A stretch of 64,000 bases of DNA from Oscarella lobularis (taxonomy: Eukaryota; Porifera; Homoscleromorpha; Homosclerophorida; Oscarellidae): positions 1,178,001 to 1,242,000 of the forward strand of contig NC_089194.1 in assembly GCF_947507565.1 (NCBI RefSeq), in the 5' to 3' direction. Below, one piece after another: positions 1-10,330 of this stretch. The translations under genes were made by a program, and so were the position numbers. Within the stretch, counting starts at the first letter, position 1. Every line of letters starts with the position of its first letter. The notes beneath the pieces were generated by a model, which did not search any database, was not told the origin of the DNA, and worked only from the letters and a program-made list of their open reading frames with translations.

Positions 1-1709
1 CTCACGAGAAAGACCTCGCACTCGTCTGACGAAATAGGCGTGCTGCAGCTGCAATTTCAAAGATCATAAGACTGAATAAGCTAGTGCATAAATGCGATAC
101 TTGGGCTCGTTTTGCGCACTGGTACGCTCAACAAAACTGTATCGAATTTCTTCGTCGTGCTCTGAACTAAATTCGCGAGGCATTGCGCCATGCTAATACG
201 TATAGGTACAACGTACATGAGAGTGGCACGTTCTCTTTCTACGCTAGCAATAGAACAGCTTTCCATCAGAATATTTCTGATTACGAGTTATCATTAATTT
301 TAATTTTTTTTACGTTACGAGCTTACTGCTTGAGAAACGGTTGAACAGCTACCAAAGCTTCAATACTTGGTGAGCAAGAGGCAGTTTCTCTAAAAAAAAC
401 ACATACGAACGGTTTGACGTTAATTTGTTAGCATTTATACAAGCTGAACGTATTGAGGCCCGAGCTTTGAACGTTCAACGAATAAGTGCGACTTTTGCAG
501 TAACCATCGTCAGGGTTCAAATTGTTTATACTGTAATAAAGTTATAGGATATTTAGACAACGATTTCGTCTCTCTCACTTGAAAGCACAGAAGATGACAG
601 AGGCGTCGGCACAACAATTATAGAGACTTTCTCCCTGGACTGTGATTTTCAGTTGAAGGTGGCTCTGGGAGCAGTTGTTCCGGGCTCCCGGTGTCGGCAA
701 TACAAACAGGTAAGCTAAAGAGATAAGCGGTCTAAAGCTGATACAGCGACTAATTGAGCCAAATTGAGAGCTTGATTCACTCAAAGAGACTGAGTCTTGT
801 CCTGGATACAAAATACCAAGATCGGAGCTGATAGTATCTGTAGTGTGATAGACAAGAGCATCTACGAGATTCTTTTCCGCAAAGTCCGGTGTCACGGCCA
901 AACCAATAGGGAAACTAGAAAACATAAGAAATGATAATATTGACTGGTTAAAGTAAGCGTTTTTACTCGGCAGTAGAGCCTCGATGGAGCGAAACGGCCT
1001 TGGCAGCATTTCGAAGGGAGCTAATTGCTGCATCTGGTGTGAAGTCTCCATTAGCGCTTCGGCCGATGATGTAGTAGCCATTCGGGTGCGTTTCGGCTCC
1101 TGTCAAATCGACAGAATCGTATACTTCTAGCGGGACGTCGTCGACCAAAAGAACGACAAATTGTCCTAGTGGCGTCGATCCCATTCCGTAGTCCCAGAGT
1201 TCGACGTACTCGCTAATGTCCGTGCCGGGATTATCGGCGTTCACTTCATTGATGACGACAAGGTGAAACGGATCGTAGCACGCCGTCGGACTCGCCGGAT
1301 CCCACGCGGAAAACGCGTCGCAAGAGACGTTCTGAATAGCTGTCAGGTTGACGCAGGCGGCCTGAACGCGCTCGCAGAAATCTCGACACGGTCGTCGCAC
1401 GACGTTCTCGCCCGCGGCGTTGTTCAGACGACAGTCGGGAAAGTAAAGTAAACAAGCGAACAGACCCAAATCGGACGAACAGGAGTCGGAAAGTGTGGCG
1501 TTGTCGAAGTTTGACGACAGTGCCGTTGCCGCGGCCGAGACGGTCGTCTCGCCAAAATCGTTCGGCAAATAGGTTAGGGTTATGCCGTTTTCTGTGCACG
1601 CCGACGCGCCAGTGATTGGCTCACACGTTGGATCTCGAGTCCCGTCGACTAAAGAGGAAAAGACGACAATGACGACGAAGGCGACGTGAAAGAGGGAGTC
1701 GACGGCCAT
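1..1709 (-). CDS. Secreted Frizzled-CRD / lamin-tail-domain protein, copy 1 (3' end outside window)
   Basis: This is the first of three tandem paralogs. Exon 1 (967-1709) starts at ATG 1709, the position shared with copies 2 and 3. It gives a signal peptide (starting MAVDSLFHVAF), then a Frizzled-type cysteine-rich domain with the order C..C, PNDFG, FACLLYFPDC and RRPCRDFCERV, and then the start of a lamin-tail-like beta domain (INEVNADNPGTD, YVELWDYG). Exon 2 (579-914) completes that domain (LVDALVYHT, TPGARNNC). Small exons follow at about 430-510, 330-390 and 90-250. The sequence at position 1 matches 4961 in copy 2, so the last three exons lie left of the window. The role is unknown; a secreted ligand-binding protein is inferred. 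The open frame at 575-1081 is a readthrough of exon 2 into its flanks. Confidence 0.75.
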
Positions 1710-2251
1710 TGCGGTGACAGGAGAGTCGAGCGTTGGTTGACTGTAAGGCATGCATATATGCATAGATGCATGCGGGCGAATACAAAGCGATGCAAACGAG
1801 ACAGTTATGACCTCCAGGTGTTACGAGAGCGGGACGCGGAACTGCGAAGCGTACGCTTGACGTCTTTCTGCCGCACTTGAGCGCAGAGAGAGTTCGGAAA
1901 GCCATCGATAGTAAACGAGTCGCCCTCGCGCGCGTTCGGTCCTGCTTTGACGGAGGCCACACCCTTCGCTCGAAGGAAATAGTGTACCTTCCAGGGAGTT
2001 TGTATGCCACGGTCCACGTGAAAGGGCCAGGTGACCTGACTAGGTTGACGCCTGCCAATTATACTGCTTGGTAATTGAATTTGTGGACTTTCAGTATGAA
2101 GTAATGTACTGAAATTTGGAGTAACTAAGTAAATAAAAGTGAAACTATGACACATCTCAATTTCAACGTCTAAGTCGGTTGTACCAGACAAATAGAGTAG
2201 ACTCATCTCATCTATTACCACTTCCGACGTCTACGACTCTCGTTTAGCACT
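1710..2251. promoter_or_regulatory. Divergent intergenic region between FZ-LTD copy 1 and ML gene A
   Basis: These 542 bp separate two outward-facing start codons (1709 minus, 2252 plus), so both promoters must lie here. I see no clear TATA box or repeat. The open frames crossing it (for example 1621-2058 minus) show no recognisable domain and I treat them as chance. Confidence 0.4.
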
Positions 2252-2995
2252 ATGCTGACAAACATCTTTCTTCTTTTACAGACTTCCGCTGTCGTGCTTG
2301 CTTATGACCAATTTGGGGGAAATTACACACTACCCCCTTGTCGCGAGAGTCTCTGCCTAAAGCCTTGTGGTAGGCATGTAGTTTCTCTAACTATTGAGTA
2401 ATCATTTGGTGCTGTACACAGCCAATTTAGACAAAGATCTAGCCTACATTCGGGTGTGGATAGACAAATGGCCATTCACACTCGCAGACAAAGAAATTTC
2501 AGCAGGCATCGTCGTCGAACCTAGTAATAAGATCTTAATAACTGCTTGCCCAGCCGTCAGTCATGATGCGGTCGTTCTCTTAGGAATAGAGCTAAGCGAC
2601 CTAGTTTGCTCTATACAAGCTGTGGCAACGTATGATTTTGGGAAGAACGTCACGTATGATTATCAGTTTCATTGGTGCAAAGAACATTATACCGTGCCAC
2701 CGCACGTCAACTGTCCAGCACACAGTATAGACATCTTTATAGCTGCACTACTACACAGTCTGAGAGTTTTTCTGTATAGAACCTCAAATGTACGGCCATA
2801 CATTCGCTGTCGAGCAGATTTTCGACTATTTTCTTTTGCCTATTGTAAGGTGGCCTCCTCTTCGTTTCGGTATCCAACTAATGAATCGATTTTTTACAGA
2901 AAGAAGGACGTGCTAAAGCAAAATTTATCAGCTCAACTGGTAACGTTCTTGCGTGCATTGATGTCTTATTGAGGCATCCAAAGGAACAGATTTGA
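2252..2995 (+). CDS. Secreted ML-domain (MD-2/NPC2/GM2A-like) lipid-binding protein A
   Basis: A four-exon gene: 2252-2369, 2422-2724, 2780-2844 and 2900-2995, 193 codons before the stop. The 52-56 nt introns keep phases 1, 1 and 0, exactly as in the neighbouring gene B. The product opens with a signal peptide (MLTNIFLLLQTSAVVLA), then paired cysteines (PPCRESLCLKPC), a beta-rich body (KEISAGIVVE, CPAVSHDAVVLLGIEL), NCPAHKP, and a C-terminal strand pair with the typical ML ending (AKFISSTGNVLACIDVLL). ML domains bind single lipids or glycolipids in a beta-cup; MD-2, NPC2 and the GM2 activator are examples. Family membership rests on length, cysteine pattern and the last strands. Which lipid it binds, and whether it serves immunity or lysosomal lipid handling, cannot be read from sequence. 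Confidence 0.7.
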
Positions 2996-3192
2996 ATCAA
3001 TGACGTTATTCAGATTTGTCCTAGCTCGTGACTCACCACGGCATTAACATTCTTGCAGTTTCAGCCGCATGACGTTAATCGCACAACCGTGTCCCGTTTC
3101 TTTTCCTTCTTCTTGCGTTTTAGTTTCTTCCCAACGCACCTACGTATGCACTTTCCTCTCTCCTTGTACGCCATTTACCTGACAGTTACCTC

Positions 3193-3958
3193 ATGGCAAT
3201 GCAGCACGGTCTCAGAGTCGTCGCTTGTATTTTCATACTCGAACACGTTCTGCCGTTTGTCAGCAGCGCTGATTACAAAGGCAATATATCCTTGCCTTGC
3301 TATAAAGATTTCTGCGTCAGTTTATGCGGTATAAGAGTCCGAAAAAAATGACGTTCATGACTCTATCTGGCATGCTATATTATAGCTGACGTAGACGACG
3401 ACATCGATTATGCCATAGGCAGAGTCACATGGCCAGTCAAACCGGAGACCAAAACAATTTCGGCAGCTCTAACGATAAAAACACGTTTGTCTATAGGCGC
3501 TTCAGACGAATTTGTTATATATGAAGTTTTTCTCTCAGGTCGAAACTTGACTAATCTAATGATTCACCTTGAAATTAAACTAGAATTCGTTTTCGGATTG
3601 TCCTTTACGTATTCGACTCTTGCCTACGTTTGCAGCAATTACGGCGATCCGAGCGTAACCTATAATCAGCACTGTCCTATTCCAGCTAACAGTACACTTG
3701 ACACGTTCATATAGCAAGTTTCTCTCTTTCAAGATTAATACTTGGTCTTTATAGAACCGGTCACGTATGTGGGAACATGGGACGCTGAAGATTACAGGAG
3801 CTACAGTACAGTTGCTGTAAGTGAATGCACTCACTATACGGTAATGCCTTCTAAATATCTAGCTCTAGAAAAACGCCACATTCTGGGCAAGAATATATGA
3901 ATCAGAGAAGAAACTGCTGGCTTGTGCCAATTTGACTATATTAGTTAATAAAAGTTAG
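3193..3958 (+). CDS. Secreted ML-domain lipid-binding protein B
   Basis: Tandem paralog of gene A, with exons 3193-3328, 3386-3691, 3755-3816 and 3869-3958 and the same intron phases; 197 codons before the stop. The start ATG at 3193 gives MAMQHGLRVVACIFILEHVL, a signal peptide. It is followed by LPCYKDFCVSLC, a beta-rich body (ETKTISAALTIKTRLSIGA), HCPIPANKP and the ML-like ending WARIYESEKKLLACANLTIL. Only 197 bp separate it from the stop of gene A. Conserved exon phases with clearly diverged protein suggest an old duplication and two functional genes. The four short exons are why single-frame ORF finding misses this gene. Confidence 0.7.
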
Positions 3959-4385
3959 AATCGTTGGTAGCTAAACTGAATTACGAACGTTAATTAAGCG
4001 GGGTGCATGGTGCATGCTGGAGTGTTCGGGGTCTAACCGGGTGGTTTTTGATGGTGAATAGTAGAAAATTTTGCCTATATAGGAAATACATGATATACGA
4101 TGGCATTACACTCTAGTCAGTTTCCCCGCTTCCTTATAAATCGCTTGCAACTTTGGGAATACGAAATTCTTTCACGGGTGCCTAAAAAAGTTTGAGATCT
4201 TAGCTTCTAGAATTATTTGCGACTGACTTAGATTTACAGGATTTAAGCGCTTAGGTGTATGAAGCGCTCGTCTCGACGAATAAAAGAATTGTACTGAGTA
4301 CCTGTGAAACTCTCCCTTTTACAGACTACCAACGAAACAGGAAGTAACAGAAATTGGAGCCACTGGCAAGTTCAGCGGCATAAAT
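3959..4385. other. Convergent spacer, part of the duplicated 3' flank
   Basis: No gene seen. From about 3990 the sequence matches 6910-7160 closely, with the same TTTGCCTATATAGGAAATAC and ACGGGTGCCTAAAAAAGTTT strings. It is therefore the duplicated downstream flank of the FZ-LTD genes. Confidence 0.6.
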
Positions 4386-6660
4386 TCAATTTGAAACAAA
4401 TTCGTTGATAATACGATAGACCCCTTCTGCAGGGACGACAGAAAAAGCCCGGTAACTGAGGGCCAGAGTGGCGGGTTCCTCCAGCACAGGAACAACGATT
4501 GTAGCCTTCACATCGTCGTTATAGAATAGCTCCGCTGTGAACTCGTCATAGCGATTAAAGATAGAGCCTTCAGGCAAAGCCGTGGCAATAAAGACGTACG
4601 TGTCTGAATCGTTTGAAGGAGCATCAACTACAAACACCAAGTATAAATATGACAATAGGACGGTATTGAAAATATTTTACGAGTGGCGGTGTTTTCACTA
4701 ATTTCAATGAAATCTTGATTCGGGCCTACAATATCCACAGATACAAGCGATGCTGGACGTGCTACAAACTTCCAAGGCTGATTGGTTAGACAGGGAAAGT
4801 CGTTTGTGCCAGAGCAAGCAAAACCTTGAACAGATACGTATAGAGACTGCCGTCATGTACGCGACATTGAAACTCACCAGCAGTGAAACCAATAACGTTT
4901 TCGCCATCACAACTTGCGCTAACGTCTAGTTCTGAAGTCGAGTTGTTTATAAGGCTGCTCACGAGAAAGACCTCGCACTCGTCTGACGAAATCTGCGTGC
5001 TACAGCTGCAATTTCAAAGATCATAAGACTGAATAAGCTAGTGCATAAATGCGATACTTGGGCTCGTTTTGGGCACTGGTACGCTCAACAAAACTGTACC
5101 GAATTTCTTCTTCATTCTCCGAACTAACTTCAATTTAGGAATTGCGTCATGTTATATACAGTAATAACTCTACGTACATTAGTGTGGCGCGTTCTCTTTC
5201 TATGCTGGCAATGGAACAGCTGTCCGCCAGAATATTCCTAATTACCAGTTTATCAGTTTAGGTTTTGCCTCTATATGTACGTTATATATAGGCTTACTGC
5301 TTGAGAAACGGTTGAATAGCTGCCAAAGCTTCGGGGCTTGATGAGCAAGAGGCAGTTTCTCTATACAAAACACGTATATAAACAGTTGATGTGAATTTGC
5401 TATCATATCTATACAAGCTGAACGGAATGAGGCCCAAGCTTTGAACTTTTCGAATTTTGCAGTAACCATCGTCAGCGTTCAAACTGTTTATACTGTAATA
5501 TTAAGTTATAGGATATTTAGACAACGATTTTGTCTCTCTCACTTGAAAGCACAGAAAACGAGAGAGGCGTCGGCACAACAATTATAAAGACTTTTTCCAT
5601 GAACTGTGATTTTGAATTCAAGGTGTCTTTGGGTGCAGTTGTTCTGGGCTCCCGGTGTCGCAGAAGCAAGCAGGTAGGCAGAAGAGATGAGTGGTCTAAA
5701 GCTGATACAGCGACTAATTGAGCCGGGCGTACCGCCTCCGTCCGCCACAGAGTCTTGTCCTGGAAGGAAAATATCAAGAAGAGCGGAGCTGATAGTATTT
5801 GAAGTGTGATAGACAAGAGCATCTACGAGATTCTTTTTCGCCAAGTCCGACGTCACGTTCGAATATCTCGGAAAACTAGAAAACATAAGAAATGATAATA
5901 TAAAATTGACTGGTTAAAACAAGCGATCTTACTCGGCAGTAGAGCCTCGATGGAGCGAAACGGCTTTGGCAAAATTCTGAAGTTGGCTAATTCTTTTATC
6001 TGGTGTAAAGTCTCCAATAGCGGTTTTTCCGATGACGTAGTAGCCATTCGGATGCGTTTCGGCTCCTGTCAAGCTGACAGAATCGTAAATTCTTAGCGGG
6101 TTGTCGTCAACCAAAACAACGACAAATTCTCCTAGGGGCGTCGATCCTATTCCGTAGTCCCACAGTTCGACGAACTCGCTATTGTCTAGGCCGGGGTTAT
6201 CGGGATTCGCTTCACTGATGACGACAAGATGAAATGGATCGTAGCACGCCGTCGGACTGGCCGGATCCCACGCGGAAAACGCGTCGCAAGAGACGTTCTG
6301 AATAGCTGTCAGGTCGACGCAGACGGCCTGAACGCGCTCGCAGAAATCTCGACACGGTCGTCGCACGACGTTCTCGTTCGCGGAATGGTCAAGACGACAG
6401 TCGCGGAGGTAAAGCAAACATGCAAACAGACCCAAGTCCGACGAACAGTCGTTCGAAAGGGCGACGGGGTCGAAGTTTGACGACAGCGCCGTTGCCGCGG
6501 CCGAGACGTCGGTGTGGCCAAAATCGTTTGGGAAATTCGTATGGCTTATGCCGGCGTCTGTACACGTGGACACAGAGATCGGCTCGCACGTTGGAGCTCC
6601 ATTGACCAAAGAGGAAAAGACGACGACGAAGGCGACGTGAAAGGGAGAGTCGACGTTCAT
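4386..6660 (-). CDS. Secreted Frizzled-CRD / lamin-tail-domain protein, copy 2
   Basis: A complete copy. The start at 6660 (MNVDSPFHVAFVVVFSSLVNG) is chosen because copies 1 and 3 begin at the same place; an in-frame ATG at 6693 would add 11 residues before the signal peptide. Exon 1 (5933-6660) holds the CRD and half of the lamin-tail domain; exon 2 (5543-5875) the rest. Small exons follow near 5425-5490, 5300-5365, 5190-5220 and 5060-5125, then about 4880-4990 (SSLINNSTSELDVS), 4690-4830 (CLTNQPWKF) and 4386-4630 (DAPSNDSDTYVFI to EFVSN). No transmembrane segment or GPI signal is seen at the C-terminus, so the protein is probably secreted. The CRD keeps the cysteines expected of a Frizzled fold. 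Wnt binding is possible but unproven. Confidence 0.75.
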
Positions 6661-7414
6661 CGTGATCGAGTTCGGGCGTTGGTGTAAAGTCATTCCAATA
6701 AACCCCTCACAACTTGTAACACGTACGGGTTACTATGCCGCAGGAGCCGCCAAGGAGGACGACAAAGTTAGTCGTCCTCCTGGCGGCTCCTACGGCAAAG
6801 GGATGCGCAGGGAGGCACTAATAACATTAGCTAAGCTAATTTCCGTACAGTGTATTCGAAGTGGATAAGACCACGACTTTTTCTTTTTTTCGTCTACTAG
6901 TACGGGCGGTAATTAAGCGGGGTGCAGTGTTCGGGGTCTAACCGGGTGGTGTTTGATGGTGAGGTGTAGCAAATTTTGCCTATATAGGAAATACATAATA
7001 TACGATGGCATAACTCTTAGTCAGTTTACCCGGTTCCTTAGCGACGCTATGAATTGCTTGCAACTTTGGGAATACGAAATTCTTTCACGGGTGCCTAAAA
7101 AAGTTTGAGATCTTCGCTTCTCGAATTATTTGCGACTGACTTAGATTTACAAGATTTAAGGTGAGCACCGAAGGCTGATTTAATTTTTAACAGAATAAAA
7201 GCAAATATCTTTTTGCCCTTACAACAAAAATAGTAGAGTAAGTAGTTGCGTGGGCGCTTAGGTGCTCTGCTGTTATGAAACGCGCGTCTCGACGAATAAA
7301 AGAATTGTACGGAGTACCTGAGAAACTCTCCCTTTTACAGACTACCAACGAAACAGGAAAATGCATTCCAAAGTAACATAAATTGGAGCCACTGGCAAAT
7401 TCAGCGGCATAAAT
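6661..7414. other. Spacer between FZ-LTD copies 2 and 3
   Basis: This holds the promoter of copy 2 (about 6661-6900, with a foldback insertion at 6732-6794) and the 3' flank of copy 3 (6905-7414, matching 3990-4385). I see no other gene. Confidence 0.5.
6732..6794. repeat. Small foldback insertion in the copy 2 promoter
   Basis: An inverted repeat of about 27 bp per arm (GCCGCAGGAGCCGCCAAGGA and onward) flanks a short AAAGTTA loop. The homologous position upstream of copy 3 (about 9718-9730) reads straight through from ACGGGTTA to GGATGCGCAGGG without it, so it was gained in copy 2 or lost from copy 3 after duplication. Confidence 0.75.
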
Positions 7415-9667
7415 TCAAATTGAAACAAATTCGTTGATAATACGATAGACCCCTTCTGCAGTGACGACAGAAAAAGCCCGGTAACTAAGGGCCAGAGTGG
7501 CGGGTTCCTCCAGAACAGGAACAACGATTGTAACCTTCACATCGTCGTTATAGAATAGTTCCGCTGTGAACTCGTCATAACGAGTAAAGTTAGAACCTTC
7601 AGGCAACGGCGTAACAATGAAGACGTACGTGTCTGAATCGTTTGAAGGAGCATCAACTACAAACACCACGTACAAATATTACAATAGGACGGTATTGAAA
7701 ATATTTTACGAGTGGCGGTGTTTTCACTAATTTCAATAAAATCTTGACTCGAGCCTACAATATCGACAGATACGAGCGATGCTGGACGTGCTACAAACTT
7801 CCAAGGCTGATTGGTTAGACAGGGAAAGTCGTTTGTGCCAGAGCAAGCCAAACCTTGAACAGATGATACGTATAGAGTGCACACGCGACATTGAAACTCA
7901 CCAGCAGTGAAACCAATAACGTTCTCGCCGTCACAATTTGCGCTGACGTCTAGTCGTGAAGTCGAGTTGTTTATAAGGTTGCTCACGAGAAAGATCTCGC
8001 ACTCGTCTGACGAACTCTGCGCCCTGCAGCTGCAATTTCAAAATTCAAACAACTAAATACGCAAGTCCGTAAATCTAAACACTAACTTAGGCTCGTTTTG
8101 GGCACTGGTACGTTCAACAAAACTGTATCGAATTTCTTCGTCTTTCTCTGAACTAAATTCGAGGCCATTGCGCCATGCTAATGCGTGTAGGTACAACGTA
8201 CATTAAAGTGGCACGTTCTCTTTCTATGCTGGAAATAGAACAGCTTTCCATAAGAATATTTCTGATTACGAGTTGTCATTAATTTTAATGTTTTTTACGT
8301 TACGAGCTTACTGCTTGAGAGACGGTTGAACAGCTACCAAAGCTTCAGTACTTAAAGAGCAAGAGGCGGTTTCTCTGTAGAAAAAACGTAGAAACTTGAC
8401 GCTAACTCATTAGCATATATATACAAGCTGGACGGATTGAAGCCCGAGCTTTGAACGTTCAACGAGTAAGTGCAGTAACCATCGTCAGGGTTCGAATTGT
8501 TTATACTGTAATAAAGTTATAGGATATTTAGGCAATGATTTCGTCTCTCTCACTTGAAAGCACAGAAAACAAGAGAGGCGTTGGCACAACAATTATAGAG
8601 ACTTTCTCCCTGGACTGTGATTTTGAATTCAAGGTGTCTCTGGGAGCAGTTGTTTGGCGCTCCCGGTGTCGGAGAAACAAGCAGGTAGGCAGAAGAGATG
8701 AGTGGCGTAAAGCTGATGCAGCGACTTATCGAGCCAATTGAACCGCTTGGGTCCGCCAAAGAGTCTTGTCCTGGATAGAAAATACCAAGAAGAACGGAGC
8801 TGGTAGAAGTTGAAGTGTGATAGACAAGAGCATCTACGAGATTCTTTTCCGCAAAGTCCGGTGTCACGTCCGAAAGAATAGGGAAACTAGAAAACATAAG
8901 AAATGATAATATAAAAATAAGCGTTTTTACTCGGCAGTAGAGCCTCGATGGAGCGAAATGGATTTGGCAGAATTTTGAAGTTGGTTAATTGTTGTATCTG
9001 GTGTGAAGTCTCCATTAACGCTTTTGCCAATGACGTAGTAGCCATTCGGGTGCGTTTCGGCTCCTGTCAAATTGACAGAATCGTATACTATTAGCGGGGA
9101 GTCGTCGACCAAAACAACGACAAATTGTCCTAGTGGCGTCGATCCCATTCCGTAGTCCCAGAGTTCAATGAACTCGTTGACGTCTGCGCCGGGATTATTG
9201 GCGTTCACTTCATTGATGACGACAAGGTGAAATGGATCGTAGCACGCCGTCGGACTCGCCGGATCCCACGCGGAAAACGCGTCGCAAGAGACGCTCTGAA
9301 CAGCGGCCACATCGACGCAAGCAGCCTGAACGCGCTCGCAGAAATCTCGACAGGGTCGTCGCACGACGTTCTCGCCAGCCGCGTTGTTAAGACGACAGTC
9401 GCGGAAGTAAACTAAACAGGCAAACAAGCCCAAGTCTGACGAACAGTTGCTCGAAAGGGCGACGGAGTCGAAGTTTGACGACAGTGCCGTTGACGCAGCC
9501 GAGACGTCAGTGTGACCAAAATCGTTGGGGAAATTGGTATGACTTATGCTGGCGTTTGTACACGTCGACACGGAGATGGGCTTACACGTTGGAGCCCCAT
9601 TGACCAAAGAGGAAAAGACGACGACGACGACGACGAAGGCCACGTGAAAGAGAGAGTAGACGGTCAT
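7415..9667 (-). CDS. Secreted Frizzled-CRD / lamin-tail-domain protein, copy 3
   Basis: The best-resolved copy, nine exons and about 590 residues. Exon 1 (8931-9667) gives the signal peptide MTVYSLFHVAFVVVVVVFSS, the CRD (residues ~25-130: TCKPISVSTC, FPNDFGHTDVS, LGLFACLVYFRDC, RRPCRDFCERVQAAC) and the first half of a lamin-tail-like domain (LVVINEVNANNPG, FIELWDYG, HPNGYYVIG). Exon 2 (8554-8886) carries LVDALVYHTS and SPTPGAPNNC, the usual end of such domains. Exons near 8445-8500, 8312-8374, 8210-8240 and 8090-8150 (DEEIRYSFVERTSAQNEP) lead into a C-terminal region (7908-8030, about 7735-7860 and 7415-7628) ending EFVSI. That C-terminal region matches no domain I know. CRDs bind Wnts or lipids; lamin-tail domains are protein- or DNA-binding beta sandwiches also found extracellularly. 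Confidence 0.8.
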
Positions 9668-10330
9668 TGTGTGAGTCGGGCGTTGGCCTAAAAGGCCTGC
9701 ATATGCTCACACGTACGGGTTAGTGGATGCGCAGGGAGGCACTAATAACATTAGCAAAGCTAATGTCCGTACAGTGTATTCGAAGTGGATAAGAACCATG
9801 ACTTTTTCTTTTTTTCGTCTACTAGTACGTGTGAGAGCGAGGAGTCGAAAATTAACTAATAGTTCTTTCTCCAGTTCGAATACAATGTTGCTAAGTGCGC
9901 TGGTGCCCATCCGAATATTCCCCAGGAGGTCTATGAACTGTACCTGCTCTTTATCTTCTTACACATCAGAACAGCTAAGAAACGTACACTCACAGTAGCA
10001 TCGTTCTGCAGCAAGTTATTCCCATTATAAAGTTTAGTCGACAGAGCCCAGAGCCTATATTGGTAGAGAGTTCAACGGAACGCAAAATATCGCGTAAGGA
10101 CCTGTTTATGTCCAAATGTGCTCCCAGATGAATTTCTCATTCTCATGTCAATAACTCAGTACCTCGGAAGGGCAAAAAGATTAGTTTTACTTTTCTTTCC
10201 AACCTACAGCATTGTCTATTATAGGAAATCATGCTTAGTCTTGATTTTCAGTGTCGTCGGCGGCTGTTTTGTCCTCCTGAGAAACCCACGCATGTATACA
10301 ACTTAAAACCTTAGCTCTCTATTAATATTT
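9668..10330. other. Spacer upstream of FZ-LTD copy 3
   Basis: Roughly 9700-9850 matches the promoter of copy 2. The rest carries no feature I recognise. Open frames here (for example 10118-10306 plus, 62 codons) lack domain signal. Confidence 0.4.

Larger units (their letters stand above)
3990..9850. repeat. Tandem segmental duplication of the FZ-LTD gene unit
   Basis: Two blocks of roughly 2.9 kb, about 3990-6900 and 6910-9850, align throughout: 3' flank, all exons and introns, and the upstream region (both upstream regions carry GATGCGCAGGGAGGCACTAA and a TTTTTCTTTTTTTCGTCTAC run). Noncoding sequence is as similar as coding sequence, so the duplication is young. Copy 1 (1-1709) is a more distant third unit, with a different upstream region and with the ML genes between it and copy 2. 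Confidence 0.8.

Noticed and set aside
1246-1599. Arg-rich minus-strand frame, with similar ones at 6309-6589
   Set aside because: Shadow frames of FZ-LTD exon 1, present because all copies share the same GC-rich codons.
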